Source of the DNA: Bugula neritina | Lineage: Eukaryota; Bryozoa; Gymnolaemata; Cheilostomatida; Bugulidae | Reading direction: 5' to 3' | Assembly (NCBI GenBank): GCA_964035545.1 | Contig: OZ037769.1 | Span: forward strand, 3,255,001 to 3,319,000 | Length of the DNA: 64,000 nt | Shown: one piece after another, positions 23,978 to 33,910 of the stretch | Numbering within the stretch: position 1 is the first letter of the stretch | Layout: each line of letters begins with the position of its first letter | The notes under the pieces: model-generated | What the model was told of the DNA's origin: nothing | What the model saw: the letters and a program-made list of their open reading frames with translations, nothing else | Databases searched by the model: none | Program-made: the position numbers and the translations under genes

Positions 23978-26391
23978 GTTCTAAAATAAAGTTGTCTCAA
24001 GAATTGCAGTTTACTTGAACGATTTATAAGATTTGTGATCACTAAACTGCTTTTAACACAAAGTTCAAGTTAAAAAAATTACAAAAAAAACAAAAGTAGT
24101 GGTTGATGCTCAAAATATTTAATAATTTCACAATTTTAATTACAGGAATCACTCAAAAACAAACGTTTCATGCTCATTACATTTTACAAGTTCTTTCAGT
24201 AGCATATCAATTTATTTTTGGTTATAATTATTTTATTAATTTTTACTACAATTTGATTTTTACTTAAACTTCAAAACTGTTATTCCTATTCTTATTGGTC
24301 TTGTGATACTTATTTTGACCCATACTAATATTTTTAGTAGTACTTGTACTTGTAGCTATACTTATAGACTATAGTTATAGCCATAATGATACCTGTACTC
24401 ATAATAAATAATTTAGTATCAATATGATCATATTCATACGAATAATAAATATGAAACTCATTCTAATAGAAATAAGTATAGTATTAGTAATAACTAATAA
24501 TGATGGCGATAGTCATGGGTGATGGTAATCTTAATAGTAGCACTAAGTCTAAAACTAATAGTAATACTAATAGTAATAGTAATAGTACTACTGTAAGTGT
24601 AATAGTATAAGTAATGATAAAAACCAAGTGCATTGCTAATTTAATTAATATTAGCAATATTATTACTTATACTAATCAGTAAATGCAATTGACTTTCAGC
24701 TTTAATTTGAGTTTAAGTAAAACTAAAACTCAACATGAACAAGCACACTCACAGCAAATCTAAATGCTAAACTTTAAAACTTCGACTATAAGTATCTTTA
24801 TTGTTATACTCCTTCAAGTTCAGTCATGCATCATTGTGATTGCTATTGTCATGGTTGCCATACTCATAGTGATAGTCATTGTCACCATCAGCATCATAAT
24901 CATAATCAGATTGATATTATCATAATGTTAATTAATGTGATTGCGATTATTCTGATACACTTACACTAACAGTAACAGTAACACCAACAGTTGCTCTTAC
25001 ACTTGAAACTAGAAGTTTGAAGATAAACTTAAAGGGTTAGTCTTAAATTCCTGATTGAAATAAAACACAAACTTCAGCTTGCTACCTGGTGCAATATCTA
25101 AAATCAAATTTAAAATTCCAATATGATTTGAACTTGAAGTTGTATCAACTATTCTTATTTTAAAATAATAATTATTATGTTTTATGATGTCGTTTTACTT
25201 TTTCAGTGCTTTATAATGATGAGGAGTTTTAGGAAGTAGTTGAAATTTACGAAGATATCCAAACTGCATTGCATATTTTATTACATCCGTCCCGCAAACT
25301 GTTTTCGAGTTTTCGCTTTTAGACAGCGTTTAAAGTATTTCACTTTATTGTGATTAGTCTTTATCTTAGAGTTGTCTCCCACCGAAAACTTTGTAAACGC
25401 TGCCAATAATATTATTATGAAGCACTAGCTAAAACATGATGGTACTTGGTACATCAAATTAGTGTTAAAAATGGAGGCCAATTAAATTTATAAATTTTTG
25501 TTGAAGCTTTCTAACATGGGTAATCCATATACTGGCGCCAGCACTAATTTCAAGTCAAAGAATATATAATACAACACCTACTTCTAGCAGTAGGCAACAA
25601 GTAATGGCCTATTATATAATATAACTTGAAATATCTATATTCAACTTTTTTGTTCAACGGTTATACAAATATTAAATTACGTTATTTTGAAAACAAAACC
25701 ATAGATATACTATGGCAGAACGCTTAACATATAACTACTTTTTTATAGTTTAATGTTGTGACAATCTTTTCTGGCTTAATACAATATTTTGTTTAGCTCA
25801 TAACCACAATTCCTTTGACAATAAATAAAAACAGTTTCGACATGTTCTATTAAATTTTGTCTACCCTTTCTTTCCGGTCAAAACTTCCAACTTGTATAAA
25901 CATCCCATAGAGCTGAACTAGTCATATGCCGTACAACTTTTACGTGATTTGTGCAAAACAAAAATTAAATTATGAAATAGATTTTTTCAGAAATAGAAAA
26001 GTCAGTAACAAACTACTAAGCAGAGAAAAGATTTCAAATAATAGGATGTATATATTAAAATTGTATGATTGCAATATGTTATTATGTATATTTACAGTAC
26101 GGTATATTATAAATATGCATGTGCATTATTTTATTGTTATGATTGTTTGCCTAAATTATTCTACATAAATTCTTTTTGCAAATTAAATTTTATTGCAAAA
26201 AGTGCGCATGAAAAATAATAGTTGGCTATTTTTACTAAATTTTCATAGTCAGTAACTATTTTAGTTTTTAAAAATATTTCTTGTTTTGAACAAAACAAAA
26301 AGCTGAGCAACTGGTAATCTGTAAAGCAACATAGAAGATATTACAGCTAATATTACACTAAGCAATTATCATATTGTCATAATATCAATTC
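23978..26391. other. Intergenic region upstream of PHETA, with cryptically simple DNA
   Basis: No exon was recognised. 24280-25160 is a third cryptically simple block; the rest is AT-rich. The single open frame of 80 codons at 25926 is Asn/Ile/Met-rich and lies in AT-rich DNA, so it is not called a gene. Confidence 0.6.
24280..25160. repeat. Cryptically simple block 3
   Basis: Interlaced short motifs: TAATAGTAATACTAATAGTA, CATAGTGATAGTCATTGTCA, AACTAAAACTCAA and AACAGTAACAGTAACACC. No fixed period. Same texture as 13150-13800 and 42940-43560. Confidence 0.55.
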
Positions 26392-27675
26392 TTATGTTTG
26401 AGCATTTGACTGAAAAGATTTCAATACTTGGCAGGCTGCATCAAGAGTTTCATCAGCTTTAAAGAAACAGATACGGATGTAATTTTCAGCCAGATGTTTG
26501 TGTTCGGGTCCATAAAAAGTACTCACTGGAATTACAACTAAGTGTTTATTCATAATTAACCATTTCACAAACTTATAGTCTATCGCATCCTCGGAATCGT
26601 CTTTAAACGTCGTTTTATCAACTCCTAGCTTCGTCCAATCAGCAACTATGAAATATCCAGCTTCTGGTATCACCGGCGTCAAACCTGCGGCTTTCAAAAC
26701 ATCCACCATTTTATCTCGCTTCGGCAATAACTCCATGTTGGGTAAAATATTCAAATACGACTGCTCTGGGTTTTGTTCCAGTCTATCAATTTCTACATCA
26801 ATGACTTCGGCCACTGCTTCCTGAATAGGAGTACAGCATGTACCTACGGCTTTCTGGTGAGCGATCATAAGACTTTTTATCAAATGCTTGGGACCAACAC
26901 TCCAACCTAGTCGCCATCCGGTGGCATTAAACATCTTTCCAGCTGAACTAACAGTGATTGTACGATCCCACATACCAGGTAGTGTTGCAATTCGAACGTG
27001 TTGAGAGCCGGGATAAACCATCCATGCGTATACTTCGTCTGCTACACAAATCACGTCATACTTAATGCAGAGGTTTGCAATCACAGTCAATTCATCTTTT
27101 GTATAAACTTTCCCTAACGGATTGTTTGGGGTATTCAGTATCAGAAGTTTTGTTTTATTACTAAACTTTGACTCCAATTCAGCTGGGTCGAGTTTCCAGT
27201 CGGCGCTAGTTTTTACTTCGGTTCCATCTGGTCGCAGAGGTACAAACACCGGCGTTCCACCAGCTATTCTTGTCATTGGCACGTAGCAGTCAAAGAAAGG
27301 TTCAATGATGATCACTTCTTCACCAGGATTAACCAATCCTTGGAAACAGCTAAATAGACTCTCATATGCTCCGGCAGTCACCACAATTTCACTCATTGGG
27401 TCCAACTCCCGCTGGTGAAGCTTGCTGTACATCTTAGCGATAGATTGCACCAACCGTGGATGGCCATACATCCTAGTATACTGATTGAACATGTAGTTAC
27501 CAGACTGAAGAACTTTGCTGAGTGCATCACACAGATACTGTGGAGGGGGAGAGTCAGAAAATCCTTGACCTAAATTGATAGCCCCAGTTTTTCTCACCAT
27601 GTCAGTGATGGTAACCCACACACTAGAGTCATTTCCAGCTAGCCTGTCCGCTTGCCATACTTTGCTAGAATCCAT
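26392..27675 (-). CDS. KYAT1/KYAT3-like: Kynurenine--oxoglutarate aminotransferase (cysteine-S-conjugate beta-lyase family)
   Basis: PLP-dependent class I/II aminotransferase that converts kynurenine to kynurenic acid, with glutamine transaminase and cysteine-conjugate beta-lyase activities known in the family. A single uninterrupted frame of 427 residues starts MDSSKVWQAD. Visible family features: INLGQGFSDSPPP (residues 33-45), NQYTRMYGHP, the PLP-contacting NTPNNPLGKVY (Asn185), ADEVYAWMVY (Asp213, Tyr216), the Schiff-base lysine Lys247 in SSAGKMFNATGWRLGW and the carboxylate-binding Arg401 in YIRICFFK. Lys247 is at the same number as in human KYAT1, and the length fits the cytosolic KYAT1 (422) better than KYAT3 with its mitochondrial leader. 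An in-frame TGA lies just upstream of the ATG, and an acceptor-like ACAG sits two bases before it, so a 5' UTR intron or alternative leader exon is possible. Unlike every other gene here it has no coding intron. Confidence 0.95.
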   Translation of the reverse strand: MDSSKVWQADRLAGNDSSVWVTITDMVRKTGAINLGQGFSDSPPPQYLCDALSKVLQSGNYMFNQYTRMYGHPRLVQSIAKMYSKLHQRELDPMSEIVVTAGAYESLFSCFQGLVNPGEEVIIIEPFFDCYVPMTRIAGGTPVFVPLRPDGTEVKTSADWKLDPAELESKFSNKTKLLILNTPNNPLGKVYTKDELTVIANLCIKYDVICVADEVYAWMVYPGSQHVRIATLPGMWDRTITVSSAGKMFNATGWRLGWSVGPKHLIKSLMIAHQKAVGTCCTPIQEAVAEVIDVEIDRLEQNPEQSYLNILPNMELLPKRDKMVDVLKAAGLTPVIPEAGYFIVADWTKLGVDKTTFKDDSEDAIDYKFVKWLIMNKHLVVIPVSTFYGPEHKHLAENYIRICFFKADETLDAACQVLKSFQSNAQT

Positions 27676-28948
27676 ACCTGTTCAGCAAGTTTCTAGTGGT
27701 AATATTCCTAGATTGATTGCAGCAGGCAGTACTAACTACACATTTGCACACGTCCTCAGCAATGCAAAAGGCTGATCCATTCAACTTTTGCTACTACAGC
27801 AGCTTATTGGAGGTATGCCGTTGTTTGTGCAATGAACCGTGCAGTAACAACGTGTCCTTGGCTTTATCTAATCTCAACGTGTGTTATTAGGCCTTTTGGC
27901 ATGACCGCCCGTATTATAACTGCCAAATCAGAAATACAGCAGCGGTCTCTTGGTTCTCGGTCTAAATAAAAGTGATCTATTGTTAAAATTCTAATTTGAA
28001 AGCCAAGGGTTCTATATCCTGACCTATAATGTTGAATAGTTTTATAAGCCGCTCCGAGTTGGAGGTGACCGAGTGCAGTAATTTGTGGATCTCCAGTTTA
28101 GACTGGGGTTTTCCTACTTCAAACTCAAGAGCTGCACTCAATCACCCCCAACTCGGAGCTGCTTATAGAACTATTCTATAATAAGTTGTATAGACATAAT
28201 ATAACTCATAAATATTAAGTATGTAGCATGAGAAGTTGTCTCATCATAAGATTGTGAACGATGTGTCTAAACTTAGAGAGCCAAGTCTAAGTACAGGAAC
28301 TTACTGCATAAAATAATCAAAATTAAATTCATCAGGTGTATTTTAAGCCTGAGTTCTAATATAAAAGTTAAAGGCTTAAGCTAAACTGCAAACAGCACAA
28401 ATTAAATTGAAGATTTTTTGAACATTGTAAGCACTCTTAATCATTTGTAAAGAATGTAAACATGGTAAGACTATCAATGTATAGTATGAAAGCACTACCT
28501 ATACGCTCTGAATTGGAAATAACCCAACAACACACATATACCTGGCCGATTGTATACATGGAAACTTGCATGTAGGATGGCATTTATATTGCTTATCCTA
28601 GCTGATGTTCATAGCAGGAGTTGCATACTCATGAAAAAACTAAGCTAATCAAAATATACACTTTCGGCACATTGCCTAATTTCAGCTAAAAATAGTATAA
28701 TAATAATATATTAACATACTGAACTATATCAATCTAATGATGTGATTCTATCTAGGTATAACAGCATTGACAGAATAAAAAATTCAGCTGTGAGCAAACA
28801 AGAATTTGCACAAATCAAACGGTTCCAGTTTATCGCAACTGAAATTTGAGCACAACAGAGATGATCTTGCATTGACAGTTGACACCACAGTTATGTGATT
28901 TTCTAGACATCAGAGTTCTATAATCCTTTAGACATCAATATTCTGAAT
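27676..28948. other. Upstream region of the aminotransferase, with one foldback element
   Basis: A GC-richer stretch at 27700-27960 is the probable promoter and 5' UTR of the minus-strand aminotransferase. A foldback element lies at 28034-28177. The remainder is AT-rich with no coding signal and contains the 3' flank of the sulfotransferase gene. Confidence 0.5.
28034..28177. mobile_element. Short foldback MITE with ~45-bp inverted repeats
   Basis: The left arm GAATAGTTTTATAAGCCGCT, then CCGAGTTGGAGGTGACCGAG, is the reverse complement (few mismatches) of the right arm ending CTCGGAGCTGCTTATAGAAC and TATTC. The spacer is about 50 bp. TATAAT lies close to both ends and may be part of a target-site duplication, but the ends cannot be fixed exactly. 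Confidence 0.85.
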
Positions 28949-31900
28949 TCACGACTTAACAAAGTCTACAAATGGAGTTTTTGGATAATTAAACAGGATT
29001 ATTTCGTATTTATATAAGTCTTTGAGAATGTCCATGTGTTCTTTGCTAATATCTTTGTAGTAGTCCTGGTAGTTGTTTGAAAAGGAGCCTTCTCCAGGCC
29101 TTAAGACTTGTTCGTGCAATTGTTGAAAGTATTCACTCAAATTACTTTTGTATCCAGCATGTGTAGAAAGAACATGTATTGCCTCTTTATCCATGTTTTC
29201 TTGTGAAACTGAAATATATATAGAAATTAAAACTATTATCTAATGTGGAATGCTCAAGAACTGGTGAATATTAAATCAAGATATAATGTAATGTTAGTCA
29301 TATAAATTTGCGTTACATTATATAAAATTTGAGAAAAAGATTGCTCTATTTGCTGTGTAAAGTGGCTGCAGTAGCTAGAGTGATAGCCTAGTAAACAAAA
29401 GATCAGTGATTTGAGTTCAACACTGGTGGTGATGTTAGGAAAAGCATCCAGTCATAATTTCTCCTGTACCATACATGAATAAGTCCTTAGCCTACTTTAG
29501 AAAAACCTTTTTATTAAGGGCTCTCCCAGGGACAGCGACTATGAACGTACACAAGTTTTTTTTAAAATGGCTGAATTTTCTATTGATCAGTAGTTTTATA
29601 AATTTCATTACTGCCTAGTTTTGAGTTTATAGACTAATGATAATAAGCAATACAGTCTACTCGAATACTATCCCTAGATCAGGCTTATTCTATACATACA
29701 AATATAGTCATATGTGATCTTCCTTTCTCCACATAGATGGCACCTGTCAATGGCTGGCATCCAATGAAAATTTGGAGGCTTCTTTTGTTTATATAATGCT
29801 ATGACACAGTGTTCAATAAACTCTCTGTAATATATAAGTTGAACATTTTATATTATAGAATCTATAGAAAAAAATTTTGACAACAAACATGTGACAGAGT
29901 TTCTCAAAACTAATACTGAAAACAAATAAACAGTTACAAAACTCTTGCTGTTTTAAATATTGCAAAATCATCAAATTGCTTAAAATTCCATATTTTGCTA
30001 AAAACTAAAAATAGGGAACAACTTTGATAAAATTATTGCTTTGCAAAGGGTCTACCTAAACGGTGGAAGACTCGGCCATGTTTTGTTGTTGCACATTCGG
30101 CGCATGAAGCCACTTCTGAGAGGCTCTTTCAGGGTGAACCTGTCATGCCAGCAGCTCACCAGTCGGTGCCAAGGGTTCCTTGTGACAGTGAACACCTGAA
30201 ATATTACCTAACAATTTATATACGCCAAAGGTTCCTTGTGACAGTGAACACCTGAAATATTACCTAACAATTTATATACGCCAAAGGTTCCTTGTGACAG
30301 TGAACACCTGAAATATTACCTAACAATTTATATACGCCAAGAGTTCCTTGTGACAGTGAACACCTGACGTATTACTCACTAGTTTATATACATCTGAGAA
30401 CTATTCCTGTATTGCAATAAAAACAAGTCAGATTATCATATCGTGTTTTATTGGAATTCGTGAACAAAACTTTTGGATGTAAGCAGTTTTGCTTGTAGTA
30501 TTTATTAAGATTATGAGGTTTTATGTCAAATAAGAAAAAAGAATTTAAAAAGAAAGAAATATGAAAACATTCTCACTTGATTAATTTAGCCAAATATACT
30601 AAAAAATGCGTTTATCAACTGCCAAAAATTGTGCACCTAAATATAGCTACAATTGTAAAATACTTTGTGATAAAATCATCGAATTTTTGATATATAGGCT
30701 ATAACATTTTATAATACAATATTGCATTTGATATTTAGAAATTTACTGATGCGATTGTTTATCTTTGGTTGGCCACAAAAAAGCAAGCAATTTTGCTTTG
30801 ATCTGCTTCGACTGGCGTTTTTTGTTTACTGCTGAAACAATGGATTGCTCTACAAATACACATCCGCAGTAAATGTAGCTTGTCTTCATGAGGTACTATC
30901 TTGTTACACTAGCTTTATAGCTCTAGCTATAGTAGAATAAGCTCATGTATTAAACTATTCTGCAAGCTAATATTACTTAGACGAGCTATGAACATACCAG
31001 CTTGTTTTTAGTAGATGGGTATTTGGGTTGGAGTGACGCATTCCGCTCTTCTTTGAGGAAGAAGACTTTCCAGAAAGTATATCCAGCTTTATATGTAGCA
31101 CAATATGTGAGGCGTTTAGAGCTCCAGATCTCCCCCTTGTATACACCTTCTCTCTTTGGTGCCGTGTACCCAGATAAACTGTTACACCTGAGTATAACAA
31201 TGCATGGTACCATTATATTATAGTGTATTCAATATTATACCAAAATGTGTTAGGTATAATATTATAATGCATATTCAATATAAATGGTAAGGGGGTTCTA
31301 GCAGTTAGAGTACTGGCTTAATAGACCAAAAGTCAGCAAAAGCTTATTGATGCGTGATGTTAGGAAGGGCATCCAGTCAAAATTGCTCCTTTGCAATAAT
31401 AGAAAACAAGTCCTTACTACACTTTAAAAAACTTTACCATCAGGAGTTTTCACAGAGATAGGAACTCTAAACCCACTTGAGTTATTGCAATATAATATTA
31501 AATTCTGCTTATATATAATATTATAGTGCATTCAGTATAGCCTAGTACCATAACTTTAATATAGTGGTCTATTATATAATGTTTTAAAATGCAGTGGTCT
31601 TACTTTGACATAACGCAGTCTGTTATATTTAATACAACACTGTGCTGTATCTAATGCTATACAATGTGTATACTGCAATATTTAAATTAAACTATTATTT
31701 GTTCTGAATCTTTACAAATTGGTTATTCAAGTTGCTAAAAGAACTTTTTCTTTTCTTACTGAGTTCAGGGTATGACCTGCATCGCCCCGCACTTGTATTA
31801 AATAACCAGAAAACTACTAATAGTTATGGACTGAAATTAAAACAAAGAATGTACAACCTTCAGCATATATTATAATGGGAACATCTTGTTATTGAGAATG

Positions 31901-32634
31901 ATTCAAATGCATGTTATAATTACTAAATATTGCATGATGCAGATTTCTTTTGGAAAAAGTGAGAAAACTATAATATATACAAGAACTGAAGCCGCTCTAC
32001 AAAGATTATATCCAGAAAAAATGGACATGTCCATGGTGGTTGGCTAATCTATTATACGTGATCTAAATTGATACTAATTTGTCACTTTAGCAATTAATGG
32101 GTCTTCTAATAAGTGCAATACTTATACTTCTTGTATTTTTGAGTTTCAAGTTGATTCACTGATAAACCATGATATCTTAGCTATATTCTTCAATTTTAGG
32201 TAGATTTTCTATTTCTGAAGATTTGTGGTCAATTTATTGTAATATCAATATGTTGAGTACTTGTACTACCTTTTTTGAATATTAATCCTCCTTTCTATTA
32301 GCATAGCCTCCATATCCTCAGAATTATTCCCGATGTTATACCAATCTGGGACCCAATGCTCTAACTCCACTGAATTATGGTTAGTTTTCCTCTGCTCTGT
32401 CAAGTTATGGTTGGTTTCTCTCAAATGTATTGAGTTATGATTAGTTTCTCTGCCTGAAGGTACTGTGGATATCCATTTCTTTTTGCTGTAATAACTCCCG
32501 TAGTCTTTAGGAAGAGAGTTACTGGCACCCTTTAAGTTTTCAAACTTATTTATTGTAACCAGTTTTAGAATCACGACTATTACTATTACTACTACTATTG
32601 CATTCTTCACAGACTTGCATACCCTAGCAGCCAT
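28949..32634 (-). CDS. Golgi carbohydrate sulfotransferase (CHST / HNK-1 sulfotransferase family)
   Basis: Type II Golgi enzyme expected to transfer sulfate from PAPS to a glycan; the acceptor sugar cannot be told. Five exons join in phase to 359 residues: 32634-32270, 31187-30998, 30195-30056, 29824-29700 and 29208-28949. A short basic cytosolic tail and a signal anchor (NAIVVVIVIVVILKLV, residues 11-27) are followed by a stem with three RETNHNS-type repeats. The 5'-phosphosulfate loop is YKAGYTFWKVFF in exon 2 and the 3'-phosphate motif is VTRNPWHRLVSCWHDRF in exon 3. Exon 4 (REFIEHC, HWMPAIDRCHLCGERKITYDYI) carries the family's W-P-C-x2-C-x5-YD pattern. Exon 5 gives the C-terminal Y..D...L..LYKYEIILFNY. 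Exon 4 was found only by reading the minus strand between exons 3 and 5. The exon 3 acceptor is in a four-copy 56-bp repeat. Confidence 0.9.
29355..29552 (+). mobile_element. tRNA-derived SINE, copy 2
   Basis: It shares with the 10806 copy GATGTTAGGAAAAGCATCCA, GTACCATA, AATAAGTCCTTAG and the closing AAGGGCTCTCCCAGGG stretch followed by CGACTATGAACG. The head (AGTAGCTAGAGTGATAG, GAGTTCAACAC) is a decayed tRNA promoter. It lies in sulfotransferase intron 4, antisense to the gene. Confidence 0.75.
30169..30392 (-). repeat. Four-copy 56-bp tandem repeat containing the sulfotransferase exon 3 acceptor
   Basis: Units start at 30169, 30225, 30281 and 30337. On the minus strand each contains AATATTTCAG|GTGTTCACTG or a close variant (ACGTCAG in the outermost copy), that is a 3' splice site plus the first 27 nt of exon 3. 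AG acceptors lie at 30196, 30252, 30308 and 30364. Only the innermost (30196) is continuous with the rest of exon 3; the outer copies read a few codons and then hit TAA. Confidence 0.95.
31285..31478 (+). mobile_element. tRNA-derived SINE, copy 3
   Basis: It shares GATGTTAGGAAGGGCATCCA, GTCAAAATTGCTCC, AAACAAGTCCTTAC and the closing CAGGAGTTTTCACAGAG, then CTCTAAACCC, with the other copies. It lies in sulfotransferase intron 1. Confidence 0.75.
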
Positions 32635-33910
32635 TTTAGTAATGATGCCTAAACTATTAAATATTACCTTCTTTATTGATCACTCATTCATTAGGTTTAG
32701 ATTCATGTGAGTTTATACTGGACTTGTTGAGTGTAAGCATCTGCTTTATTCAAAATTCTATTCAGGCAAACTGAATGTATCAATAGATTACTATACAGTG
32801 ATGACCTAACTCTCTATTGTTGGATGATTAGTAATTATACAAAACATTGTATTTCATACAAAGCAAACTGATTAGATATACTGTTACCTTAAATCACTAG
32901 CAATTTAGGTGTTACAGCATGTAGCACTATATACTTCGGCTTTAGACTTCAAGGTAATTCAATAAGAAGTTAGCTTCCCATGATAAAAAATACTACAACT
33001 TATTTACACACACTAGTTATATGCGGTACTGTCATTGTAACAATTCATCAATTTATTAGCATCAGATTATGAGAATTTTATACCGATTGTATGGTACGAT
33101 GTTAGACAACCCTTAAGGCTACAGAATACAAACTTTACTGAGGTTTTTGTCCCACAGAAATCAAAGCATCAAGTTTAGGTAGTTATAACTACTCAAACTA
33201 TAGAAAAATAATATTTTTTCCTCCAAAGGTTGCATATAAATTGTATAATACGTACAGTACTGTATTCAACAGTTGATATCATAATGAGTTATGAGCTGTT
33301 ATTTGGCTGAAAACAAGTAATCGGCGTATGAGATGTTATATATATTCTAGTAGTATTACTAAATTCCTAAATGACAATTTACGTAAACCTATTTCCTACA
33401 AAGTAGTACCAGCAACTATTATTGTAGTAATCCTACCACTATAGGAATATAATTATAGTATGACAAAATGGAGGTGTTTTTTATGGAAGAACAAAATTTT
33501 AGAAACATTTAATTATTAATTTTCCAGCATGTTAATCTCTGTAGAAAATCACTTAGGCACGTACACACTGCACTCTAATTGTATTATTCAGTTTGATTAA
33601 ATTAACATTGTGTTACTTATCAACTATCATCCAAAGTAGAGTAAATGAGAAGATAAATCCATATTAAATAAATATGCAATTAATTTACACATTTTGAATA
33701 CATATATTGTTTGATATGAAGGCTGTACAGGAAAGTTTAAATGCTTATATTATTGCATATCATAATATAAGATCATCAATTTTAAGCAAAATTATGCACA
33801 CAAGAAATACTATATTATAGTAATAGTAAAAATATAGCATAAAAATAGAAATTTATCTAGATGATTGAATTGCAGGTAACTCTACATTGTTGACTAATAA
33901 TAATATTTAG
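32635..33910. other. Intergenic region upstream of the sulfotransferase
   Basis: AT-rich, no exon seen. Contains the sulfotransferase promoter side and the 3' flank of the Cys-rich secreted protein gene. Confidence 0.5.

Noticed and set aside
25926-26168. 80-codon plus-strand frame
   Set aside because: AT-rich, low-complexity composition, no splice context and no family resemblance.
31002-31223. 73-codon plus-strand frame
   Set aside because: It is antisense to sulfotransferase exon 2, which carries the PAPS-binding loop.
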